Shown here one piece after another: positions 32,910 through 43,159 of a DNA stretch of 54,619 nt. The DNA is from Asparagopsis taxiformis (Eukaryota > Rhodophyta > Florideophyceae > Bonnemaisoniales > Bonnemaisoniaceae). The first letter of the stretch is position 1; every line of letters begins with the position of its first letter. Location of the stretch: contig JALQPE010002525.1 in assembly GCA_030407315.1 (NCBI GenBank), positions 1 to 54,619 on the forward strand, written 5' to 3'. Below the pieces are notes generated by a model. The model was given only the letters and a program-made list of their open reading frames with translations, did no database searches and was not told the DNA's origin. Made by a program: the position numbers and the translations under genes.

Positions 32910-33520
32910 GAACTCTCCGACGTCTTCATAAATCATGCCGGTCCCGACAAGTTATTCATTGCTGAACCGTTGTTTGATGCACTTGTCGCAAATGGTCTCA
33001 AAGTATTCTTGAACAAGAGGGAACTACATCCCGGGCAGAATGCTCCTCAGAAAATGGACGGTGCAATGGAGACGGCAAGGATAGCAGTGGTGATTCTGTC
33101 ACCGCAATTCGCTGGTCGTCCATGGACCATGAAGGAATTACTGTGTTTCCTACGACGCTTCAGGAGTGCTGGTGAAAGGGGAGTGATTATAATCCCTGTG
33201 TTCTATCGATTAACGCTGGAAGATTGTAGAAATGCACTGATGGTCACGGATGGAGATGGGAACAAAGTGCTGATGACAGAAGAATTTCTGCAACGAATGG
33301 CGTGGAACAGCGAATATGGGATAGCAGACGTTGTGCAGGGTCTTCGGGAAATGCGGGAATTACAGGTATTGAGAATTTTGAAAATGCGACAAACGGAGGC
33401 GGAAACGAGGCTGCGGAGAAGCGGGAGACGTTTATCGGAAGGATTGTAGAGGCAGTGATGATGGCGATGGGACGCATAGAAACGGGAAACCTTGCAGGTC
33501 CGAGTAGAGCGACGAGCTGA
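32910..33520 (+). pseudogene. G2: TIR domain after a linker stop codon, frameshifted
   Basis: In the same frame as the WD40 part, the sequence after TAA reads DVFINHAGPDKLF and a TIR domain close to that of G1 (LHPGQNAPQKM, VVILSPQFAGRPW, TMKELLCFLRRF). The catalytic-position glutamate is kept. A 1-bp deletion near 33355, compared with G1, moves the C-terminus to another frame; the ancestral ending GITGIENFENATN to GPSRATS is readable there up to TGA 33518-33520. The linker stop is at a different codon from that of G1, so the two genes lost the WD40-TIR connection independently. Confidence 0.75.
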
Positions 33521-34570
33521 AGATATTTTACAGTAAAAAGTGTTCTGGAAGGTCGCTGTGTGTATCGGTCTATGTAGAGTATGTGTTCAGCGTGATTGGG
33601 AGCACATACAGGTCCATTCAGAATGACAGAAAGTCAATAACGCGATGTTGAAGAGTGGCAGTGTGGATGTGGGTGCACTCAACTCAACACTTGTTCCCAG
33701 AATTGCAACCACGATTATTCAACCATCGTTACGCAACGGCGAATCCAACGCTGTCGGGTACATGACAGTCGCAATACAACACGTGAAACGACGTCAACTC
33801 CGCTGAAGCATGCATTTCTTCTGAAGGAAACACTTTCGAGTCGTTCGCTATTTTCTCCAATGAATGCGCCATCGATGGAAACCCTGGATTGCAATTCTTC
33901 ACCGCGCCCGATGCTGACAATATCTAAGGCGGGATGATGTCTGCGGGGACCGGCAAAATGGCAGAGTAAAGAAGAGGGTACAAGTTGAGGATAGTAAAGT
34001 CGCTGGGTAGTTGTTCCGAGAAAAAAGGGGCATCGGAGATAGCATCGCGGAGAAGGTGGGGCATATGGAATATGTCGTTGAAATCAGTGACGCCATATTG
34101 GAGCAGAGGGAAAGTGGGAAGCCTGTGAGTCGCAGTACTGCGCAACGATCAGAAACCGCAGAGTGGCAAGATGGGGAGTAGTGACGGAGAATTTTCGAGG
34201 ATCTTATTTCAGGTGATAGTAATGCGCCGGGAACAAGGCCTGACTCATGCGCCGGCAGGCTTCCCAGACACAGAGCATTGGTGACACTGGCGACGCATGT
34301 GATCGCGATGTCCGCAAAAGTTGCTGTTGAGTTTATTGACATACGTATGGATTTGTCAAAAGGTCGTGCAGATGGTATGGAACTTGGGAAACGGATGCTG
34401 CTGTCAAATGTGGTCGCGTCCGAGTGGACAGACGAAAACCAATTCATATTTCACAACAACCTTCATGCCGAGGTTGTTCAAGACTCGTCGATGTCAGTGA
34501 ACGAATGTCACGATGTTGCACGCATGCTGGAAACGATAAATCGATACCGCCCATCAGGAAACATCATTTA
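33521..34570 (+). repeat. Downstream flank of G2, duplicated after G1
   Basis: This aligns with 17522-18620 but lacks the 73-bp insertion. A 97-codon plus-strand frame at 34278-34571 (MVTLATHVIAMSAKVAVEFI) is recognisable in the G1 flank as VTMARHVIALSAKVVVGFI with a stop after RADGT. This points to a common ancestral reading frame of unknown family, broken in G1. Confidence 0.5.
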
Positions 34571-36970
34571 GCTCTTGGTCAGCCACCCGTGTTCCACTCA
34601 AGTTCACAGAAGCAACGCATGCGCATCGGTAATCGATGTATCGCCTACCTCCACAGCACTCTTCGTCAGAAACGGCAACTAGAAGCGCTCAACTCCAACT
34701 GGTCACATTTGCTCCCCACGTGGACATGCCACTGATCGTCGCGCTTGCAGCATCGGCATGGGAAACCACCAGCGGACAGACCCCACACAGTGTAGTTGTG
34801 TGCCGCTATGCCGAACACAGTTGTACACAGATGGAAAAGGGTGACAGGCTATTCATACGCGCTTCGTCCTCTAATAGGTATGTTAGTTTCAATTCGCGCG
34901 CGATGCAGCTGCGACACAGCTATGCGAATATGTTCGGGGCGCAATGAAAACGATCAGAGTCTGGCGATGCAAGTTGTCAAGTCATGAAGCATCAATCACG
35001 AAGGAGCGGATGCGCTGATTGCGTGGCGGCGGCGAGATGTTGATGCGAGCATTGGGTGCTGCATTGGCGGTGATGTCGTGACTCGAGCCCAGGTCTCGAT
35101 TCTTGAGCTCTGGATTGCAGCAGCTGCTTCTGGGCGAGTGCAGTGTTGGCAGCGTTTGGTGCCGAATGGCAAGCGGTGTTGGGACAGCTGTCTGGAAAAT
35201 TTGTAGGGATCGGAAATGAAATTGAGAAGATTGGTTTTCGAGGCACGCAAGAAGTATTTCAACTTTGAAACGTCAGCTGAGCAACGAAAGTCTGGCAGGT
35301 GCAGTAGTGTTCCTGTATGGTAGGTGCCACCGGAACCGCTCAGATGGGAAAAGACACTGACCCATGCCTGTGTTAGTTTACTGCAGCCAACACGCACCGC
35401 TGGCGGGAAGCATCACCCCGTCGAGGTTGCCATTCCAGCCCTCCCGAGCAGTGCAGCACAGTCCGCATCGTCCACACGTAACTATTTTTGACATCCTCCC
35501 TCCATCCCTAGCTTACCTTATCTCACATAGTTTGGCTACCCCGGGGCACCCATCACATGCGATGGTCAAAGCGATGCTGAAAGAGCCGCTAGGCCCTGGG
35601 TTGGCCAAGTTATTACTGGCAAAACCTGCATTAAACATGCGTTCTAATAGGCACGACTATTGCCTTTTCGGTTCCCGAAGTTCTGGGTCGACTAGCGGAA
35701 AGTGGGGAGGATGTTAATTTCAGCAACTTGTATCGGAATGCGCTCGACTATAGTTGAGCATTACAGCGATGCAGACATTCCAACTCCAAAGCGGCAATGG
35801 TGAGTGGCACAAATATGCATTTATCGCCGATTGGGGTCTTGCAACATGGGGCGCACGATGTGGATTAGATATGGTGAGAATGCGCGTCATCAATTCGTCT
35901 CCGGGCGCTGGCGGGTAGCATCAGTCCAATCCTCGGAGGAGAAAATAGAGAAACCGTCGAAATGCCAGATGGCGGGTGAGTTGTCTTGCGTAACTCATGC
36001 ACACCATAGCGACGTATTATGTCTGGAATGGTGACGAGTCGTGGCAGATGGATGGGTGTGGAAAGATGTTTCGATCATACAGCGTGTAATGCGGTGTGAT
36101 AGAGAAAGAATAATCAACTACGAACTGGTACATGAGTAGAGAGCTGGAGATTAGAGAAGGGTGTCTGCCAATGGATTGCGAGGCGATTTAAAATTTGGGA
36201 AGTGGAATAGAGCAACTCAGCATTCGGCGGATGCCGGGCTGTAAGATTTGTCTCGATCATTTAGGATTATGGGGAAGTAGATGTGCGTATGAGTAGGTAT
36301 GCTTAGATTGAGCAGCTGCGGGTTACGAGGGATACTCATGCTGGCGGAATAATAATGTCGCGAAACAGTTTAGTATCCAAATTTTGAGAAGAGCGAATAG
36401 AATATGGATTGTGGAAGTGCGTGAGAATTGAAGTCCGAAAAGAATCAATAGTGGAATTGGAATATCGCAGAAGATGAAGGCAATACAGGTCGTGGACGAC
36501 GCGCGTAGGGATCAGAGCTCTAGCTATATCGCATCTCATACAATTACCACGGCTACCACCTTACAGGTTGTGTCGGACACGCGAGCCGAACGCCTACCAC
36601 AATTGCAAACAATGTGTCGATACGCGCGCGCAGTCACACGATGAACAATCGCCCCCGTTCCAGAGTTCCAGACGATATAGTTGACATGTGGAATCTGGAG
36701 CCGTTGCTACTAGGCAGTAGAAGGGAAGTTCGACTCGGTCGGGTGATGGATGCTGTCGTGATTGCCTGCAGACGCATATTTCGAGCGCAACATGTCGTGG
36801 TTTTTCGGCGGCGATTGGAGCGGATTTGGCATGATCGATAACACCAGCGTCACATTTGCAACCATCGGAACGCGACTTTGGAACGGGAAGACCTGATCTC
36901 ACTTGTTGGCAGTGTGGTCGGGAGGTGGCAGTTAGTGCTGCGTCCAATCAAGTCTTTCATCGGCCCGAGT
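34571..36970. other. Intergenic region left of Copia-2
   Basis: From about 35850 it resembles 27791-28199 upstream of G2. The rest holds only short frames, for example 35364-35717 on the plus strand, with no recognisable domain and no relative in the window. No RNA gene was seen. Confidence 0.4.
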
Positions 36971-36975
36971 GCAAC

Positions 36976-37106
36976 TGTTGGATGATCATACAACTATTAC
37001 ACCTTTACGCATTACAGTACATACTTAGAACAGTATTTAAGCTCGGCGACGACGCCAATCGCATGAACTAAAGAGGTATCGATCTCATTCATCCTCATGA
37101 TCAACA
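36976..37106 (+). repeat. 5' LTR of Copia-2
   Basis: 131 bp, starting TGTTGGATGATC and ending ATGATCAACA. AGTATTTAAG near 37030 is a TATA-like candidate. An LTR of 131 bp is short for copia elements. Confidence 0.95.
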
Positions 37107-37120
37107 GGTTATGAGCCCAG
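37107..37120 (+). other. Primer-binding site of Copia-2 (half-tRNA type)
   Basis: GGTTATGAGCCCAG directly follows the LTR. It is complementary to CTGGGCTCATAACC, the anticodon arm of initiator methionine tRNA, as in Copia-1 but with the T/C variant in the loop side. The ATG in this site opens only six codons before TAG. Confidence 0.65.
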
Positions 37121-37345
37121 ACGCTGACTAGCCCCACAACTATTCCCCTCCCACCCATCTCCAGAACGCGGCGACACCTTACCGACACCATACCGATCCC
37201 AACCAACCCCACCGCACGCGACATTCGTCGCCAACGATATTCTCAGCAAAGACAACGACAGCTCGAACTCCAATCTCTTTCCTCTGAACAATCAAGCCAA
37301 CACCTTATCGAACCCCCAATTTCCCTTCGCCCCAAACCATTCTCC

Positions 37346-38593
37346 ATGTCTCATCCCACCACCTCATCAACAACAAAACAAATCCCCGATTTCCATGTCC
37401 CCGTCCTTACCCGAACCAACCTCATACAATGGTGCCACACCATAGACAACCACGCCACACTACACGATCTAACCAATTATGTCACAGGTCCCATGCCCAC
37501 TGCTCCCACAGACCCACAGGAACGACAAGATCACAAGCGAAAAATGGCACTAGCCAGCCTCTTGGTATTACCAAACATATCACAAGACATCATATCCACT
37601 TTGAGTCCCACAATACTCAACAGTCCCACCCCCACCCTATACAACCACATCAAGGACAAACTATCCACAGTACCACCACAACAATCTGAAGCCAGTCTAC
37701 GAAGGAGAGCGGAACAACTTAAACACAACGCAGCGGACAACATACAGACATACATAGACCGACACTCAGAGCTCCGCAACATTATGCTACAATCGGCTTT
37801 CCCTAACATTGACGACGAGCAAACAACCGTCCAATTCGTTCTCAACGGGTTGTATCACATCCCACAGTGGGCACCGCTACTACAGAATCTGGCAAACTTT
37901 CACAACTTCCATGAAGGCAGAAGACCCAGCCTAGACCTAGTCTTCAGTATGCTCCTTGAACATGAGCAAGCAAGCCCATCCCTCCCTATTCCAGAACGCC
38001 CATCTAACCCATCACCAACCCCAATCCACCTCCACAGTCCCTCTCAACCTCCTCTTACACCAATGCCTCACCCATATCATCAAACCATGTACCGCCAACC
38101 AGTTCGCAACAACCCACCACCATACAAATTCCGAAATCCAGGCACACCTACTCCAATCAATATCAACAATCCCATCCCACCTCCTCCAGGTCATCAAGGC
38201 ACATGGTGCACTCTACATGGCTCTCCAACACACAGAACCGAGCATTGCATCACAAGACAAAAATTATTGAGACAACAATATGCTCCATTAGGAATTCGTC
38301 ACAGAGCTCAAGCAGCACTCACCGCACCACACTACCCATACCCGCCATTCCCAATAGCCCCAGATACAAGTCAGAATCACCCCACTGAGCATCCACCATC
38401 CCCACCTGAGATCTACCAACTACCTCAGACACCTCAACCATCTATACCTCAGCACTCACCATCAGAGACTCACTCCTCAAGCACAATAAATACTCCATCT
38501 TCCTCGTCCTATATCTTAGACTCTGGCGCGACTCCTACACACCTTCAACATGCTCAAGAAACAATGCACTCACTACACACACACACACATTGA
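37346..38593 (+). CDS. Copia-2 gag with start of protease
   Basis: 415 codons. The N-terminus (PDFHVPVLTRTNLIQWCHTI) and the following helical part look like a copia gag of the UBN2 type. A zinc-binding motif C-x2-H-x4-H-x4-C lies near 286-299. A Pro-rich region follows, and the protease active-site motif ILDSGAT is near residue 391. The frame ends in a Ser-Leu-His-Thr-His run encoded by an AC dinucleotide repeat (38575-38589), directly followed by TGA. The rest of the protease continues in the -1 frame. Either the AC repeat slipped by 2 bp, or frameshifting separates gag from pol. Confidence 0.8.
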   Translation: MSHPTTSSTTKQIPDFHVPVLTRTNLIQWCHTIDNHATLHDLTNYVTGPMPTAPTDPQERQDHKRKMALASLLVLPNISQDIISTLSPTILNSPTPTLYNHIKDKLSTVPPQQSEASLRRRAEQLKHNAADNIQTYIDRHSELRNIMLQSAFPNIDDEQTTVQFVLNGLYHIPQWAPLLQNLANFHNFHEGRRPSLDLVFSMLLEHEQASPSLPIPERPSNPSPTPIHLHSPSQPPLTPMPHPYHQTMYRQPVRNNPPPYKFRNPGTPTPININNPIPPPPGHQGTWCTLHGSPTHRTEHCITRQKLLRQQYAPLGIRHRAQAALTAPHYPYPPFPIAPDTSQNHPTEHPPSPPEIYQLPQTPQPSIPQHSPSETHSSSTINTPSSSSYILDSGATPTHLQHAQETMHSLHTHTH

Positions 38594-41500
38594 CTGCCTC
38601 CGGACAGCTAGAACCCATCACCCACAGTGGACCGGCGACTATACCACTGACCAACAATACATCACTCGATGTTAACTATGCAGTCACGATGCCCAATGCG
38701 GAATTCAACTTGGTATCAGTCAGCCAAGTCGCGGACACACACGATGTCCTCTTCCAAAAAAACGCAGCCTACATTACTCAAAAACAGCCACCCCCTCCTG
38801 ATAATATCACAATTGCCAAAGCTACCAAACAAAACAACCTTTATGTGTTGCCGACAAGAGGACACAAACGGAAACGTAATTCGCCCGTGAAACATACCCA
38901 AAAAGTACAACCGGTGATGCGAACATGCTTTGGAGCATGCACACAGCCCCCAACTAACACTGGAACCACGAACAAGACCACACACCAAAACATCCCCAAA
39001 GCGTCCACAACAAACACAACGATAGATTACATCAAGAAACCAACGCCCGTCTACCATCCAGGCATCACCACTCCAAAACCATTCCAACTAGGCAAAAGAA
39101 AAATTCTGCGCACAGAACACACAAAAGCGCATCAACCACCGTCAAAACAACGACCACCCATCATCAACCCCACAAATAAGGCAACCGACCAAACACAAAC
39201 TCCCCGACCACCCGCCCCCTCCAACATACACTCAACTACGCAAATCACACCCATAAAAAAACAGCAGCCCACCCGAGTTGCAATCCCAGGCTACAACACA
39301 ACAATCAATCGATCCACACAAAAACCAATACATCAAGAAAATCCCCAAAAAATTATACGCACTCAACGCATCATCCAGCCAAAACAGAAATCACAATCAC
39401 CATCGACGAACCACCAGAAAATACAAACACTGATCACGCCACATAACACCATATCAGACCAAATCCGAAATCTCCCTCCAAACACAAAACACATTGAACC
39501 ATACATACGAGACTATCATAACTGGCACATTCGCCTCGGCCACTTACACCCGACACGAATCCACCAGCTTGCCAAACAAGACCTTGTCGAAGGACTGCCA
39601 CTCACCCTGAAACAACCCCCTCCCAAAATCACAAGCACAGGATGTGCGCTCGGAAAACAAACTACAGCGCCATTCCACAGCAAGCAACGAAATGCCCCGC
39701 TGTGTGCACACCTTCACACAGATGTTTGCGGTCCCTTCCCCACACCATCTATACGCCAACACAGATATTTTGCAACGTTTCTCAATGAACACAGCAGATT
39801 TCTACATATCAAATTAGCACCTAAAAAGAACCAGGCAGCAGCACACATACAACAACACATATCATGGTTACACACCACAACACCACATCGCGTAACAGAC
39901 ATCACGATGGACAACGCAAAAGAGTATACAACCAAGGAACTAACTCAATTCTATGAAGCCGAACACATACGAACACACCCAACCATCCCATACACACCAC
40001 AAGAGAATGCATTGGCTGAAAGGGTGAACAGGACACTCACAGACACTGTCCGAGCCATGTTGTTCACCTCCCAACTCCCAGAATGCCTCTGGGATTATGC
40101 ACTTCAGGCGGCAGTTGATCATCATAACCATGCACCTCATTCTGCACATGGCCTACCACCAATTACACTATGGACAGGACAGACACCTAATATCTCCACT
40201 TTCCTCCCATTTGGACAGTACGGCTACGTCACCAATAGGAAACCCGGCAATAAGATGCAACCGAAAGCTACCATCATGAGATATATAGGCCGTATCGACA
40301 CTCGACACTATCAGGTATATGATCCTGCCACAAACGCAATATCAAGCTGCCGCACATCCGATTTCAGGATATATGAACCCCACAAAGATCCAATCGCGAC
40401 AACAAAACATTCGCAAATTGAACACCGAGCCCACCAAACCACCATGATCACACCTCCAATACCAATCACCTCACCGAAAACACTAAGTGAAGCGCGGAAT
40501 GCACCAGATGCAATCGAATGGGAACGCTCCTGGAACCATGAACTCGATACCCTGGAAGCACGGGGTACCATCACATACATACCTAAACAACAAGTACCTC
40601 CCGGCACCAAACTCATACCGGTCAAAATCATTCTCAAGACGAAAACAGATTCTAATGGAATAAAAATATCACGCAAAACAAGATGTAACCTCCGCGGCGA
40701 TTTACAGCGCCCACACGAACATTTTGACCCAGACTCCATATCGTCGCCAGTTGCAGACTGTGACGCAATAAAACTATCACTGGCATTGGCCGCAGCACAT
40801 GGGTATGAGGCCTCCCATTGGGACCTCTAATCAGCATTCCTCCATGAATCCTTCGATGACGAAACTGACCCCAACAAATTCCTGTACATCCATCAACCGA
40901 TACGATTTGACGGTACCCTCAAGTATCCTGGTATGATAGGCAAGCTAACGGGCAATATGTATGGCTCCCAGCAAGCATGCAAAATATTCACAACCGGACT
41001 AAGCGAACATCTTAAACTACAACAATTCACAAGACTCACAAGTGAGAGCTGCACCTATCATCTCACTGACCCCAAAGATACAACCCAGTTTGTCTACTTT
41101 GTAGTCACTGTGGATGATTTTCTGGTTATTACAAATAACCCGCAACTACGATACAAAGCCAAGAACCACATTGAAACCAAATACAATTTAAAAGACTTGG
41201 GGCCGGTGACACACATCTTAGGATGGAAGGTGGACAGAGATGCCACAGGGATACGAATATCACAACCTGCCTACATTACAAGCCTGCTCAAGAAATACAA
41301 GTTAACAGATGCCAAAACGGCGACCTCTCCAATTGCATCGGAACTGCTCACACCGGACTCAGAACATTCAAAACCCCTCGACACATCGAAGCACAACTAC
41401 CACGAACTCATTGGCAGTATAAGATATCTGGCAGACTCCACCAGGCCAGATATATCTTTCATCACAGGATATCTAGGCCGATTCTCCCAAGAACCCACGA

Positions 41501-42132
41501 CACACCACTGGAAGTCTGCCCTCCGTGTACTGCGCTACCTTAAAGCAACTATAAAAACGGGCATACATTACAAAGTTGGACTCACAGAAACCCTCCAATC
41601 GCATTCAGATAGCGACTATGCGGCATGCACAGAAACAAGAAGATCAACATCCGGAACCTACATCACATACAATACAGCACCGATTGCATGGCAATCTAAG
41701 AGGCAGAGATTCATAGCCACCAGTACTTGGTCGGCAGAGTATGTCGCAGCATTCCACACTGCGCAACACACCTTTTGTCTCCGCAACCTCCTAAATGACC
41801 TCCGACACCCAGAATCCAAGCCAACAAAACTATACATGGACAACACCGGAGCTATAACCACAGCTAACACATCGCATCCCACACCCAAATCTAAACATAT
41901 TGATATCAAATATCACTATCTGAAGGAACTCATCGACCGCCAAATTATACAAATTGAGTACATTCCGACGAACAAAAACAACGCAGATATAATGACAAAA
42001 GCCTTCAAACCAGCACAGTTCCAACAAAAACTCCAATTACTACAGCTCTCGCAGTCTGCGGCGTGCGGCGACTGTCGGATGATCAAAACATCTCCACCCC
42101 GCAGCCAGCTCAAGCCTACATCTGTCGGATGA
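38590..42132 (+). pseudogene. Copia-2 pol with one in-frame stop
   Basis: The frame is open to TAA 40828-40830 and then continues in the same frame to TGA 42130-42132, inside the 3' LTR. In order it encodes: the protease remainder; a long Lys/Pro/Thr-rich insertion (roughly 38830-39480); gag-pre-integrase (WHIRLGHLHPTRIHQL); the integrase core (HTDVCGPF, TMDNAKEY, ALAERVNRTL); reverse transcriptase with TVDD near 41113; and RNase H (SDSDYAACTETRRSTSG, SAEYVA, YMDNTGAI). The TAA falls in the conserved reverse transcriptase motif HWDL-stop-SAFLHE, where most elements have Lys or Asn. One substitution therefore inactivates an otherwise complete pol. The element would need a helper to move. Confidence 0.85.
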
Positions 42133-42253
42133 TCATACAACTATTACACCTTTACGCATTACAGTACATACTTAGAACAGTATTTAAGCTCGGCGACGAC
42201 GCCAATCGCATGAACTAAAGAGGTATCGATCTCATTCATCCTCATGATCAACA
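42123..42253 (+). repeat. 3' LTR of Copia-2
   Basis: 131 bp, identical to the 5' LTR except one base. The pol stop codon lies 8 bp inside it. No clear polypurine tract precedes it. The first 13 bp of the LTR (TGTCGGATGATCA) also occur 50 bp upstream at 42073-42085. Confidence 0.95.
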
Positions 42254-42258
42254 GCAAC

Positions 42259-43159
42259 AGTTCAAATTAGGTGAATACACTACTGGATGAAATTCGCGCA
42301 AGTGTGTTATACGATACACTGGGTACCGTACACCGTGAGGCAGTGTACACGAACCATAGTCCCGGTGTACTTTCCGCATGATACATCGACTTCTTACTAC
42401 CCGAATACATCCAATAGAAATATAGAATGTTCAATCTCCGCAAACAGGGTGCAGACACGTGGACGACTCTCGACACGCCGTATTGCCCTTCAGCACGAGT
42501 TGGAACCGAGATATGTTACGAAGCTCGCAGCTCTGCCTTCAATATTAATACGCCTCCTCCCTCGTGTACAGGTGTATATTCGATTACAGCGAAGCGCGAC
42601 CCCGTTCCCCGTCTCGCAACTTACCCAATAAACTGTTCCTATCGATCCATCTACCTGAACTCCGTTACTTCGCGCAGCACAGGAATCTCACATCCACTCC
42701 GCGCAGCCCAACACCGCACCGCATCTCACCAGCACCACATCCCATACCACGCACCACTCTTCCACTTCTCGACTCACAATTCTTCCGCGCTCGAACCGTC
42801 CATACGCCCACCGCCCATCACCTTCTCGATCGTTGCTGCCCCATCCGTACCATCCACCTCGCCAACTGACATTCTTCTCCCCACTAGTAGCCTCACCTAT
42901 TCGTATCAATCCATCCTCTTCAGTTCTGTTACTTTGCTCTGGAAACCACCCTCGCATCAACACCGCGTAACGCCCTACCTCAGATCATCACAGCACACAG
43001 CGCACACCACCCCTCCACTTCTCGACTCGCAACTCTTCCCCCCTCGTACCGTCCATACACCCACCGCTCACCTCATCCATCCTCGCCTCTCCGTCCGTAC
43101 CGTTCACCTCGCCGACTAACAATCTCCTCTGTCTTCCCTCCGCGCACACTTCTAGTACC
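42259..43159 (+). promoter_or_regulatory. Upstream region and pyrimidine-rich leader of G3
   Basis: Homologous to 28200-29087. It keeps CCGTGAGGCAGTGTACACG, GTCCCGGTGTAC and TAATACGCCTCCTCCCTC. The leader again contains a tandem duplication, with units near 42640-42890 and 42890-43150 (CTTCTCGACTCACAATTCTT and CTTCTCGACTCGCAACTCTT). The Copia-2 insertion stands about 900 bp upstream of the ATG and probably removed distal control sequence. Confidence 0.45.

Larger units (their letters stand above)
36976..42253 (+). mobile_element. Copia-2, complete Ty1/copia LTR retrotransposon
   Basis: The element is 5278 bp long with two 131-bp LTRs and is flanked by a perfect 5-bp target-site duplication GCAAC (36971-36975 and 42254-42258). 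The LTRs differ at a single base (fourth position, T versus C), so insertion is recent. It split the upstream region of G3: the sequence on its right continues the block homologous to the G2 upstream region. Coding capacity is damaged by a gag/pol frameshift and one stop in reverse transcriptase. Its coding strand is unusually rich in A and C, unlike Copia-1. Confidence 0.95.

Noticed and set aside
33899..34447. 182-codon minus-strand frame in the G2 flank
   Set aside because: It is low-complexity and Ser/Pro-rich, and its G1 counterpart is cut differently. Plus-strand strings in the same place align better.
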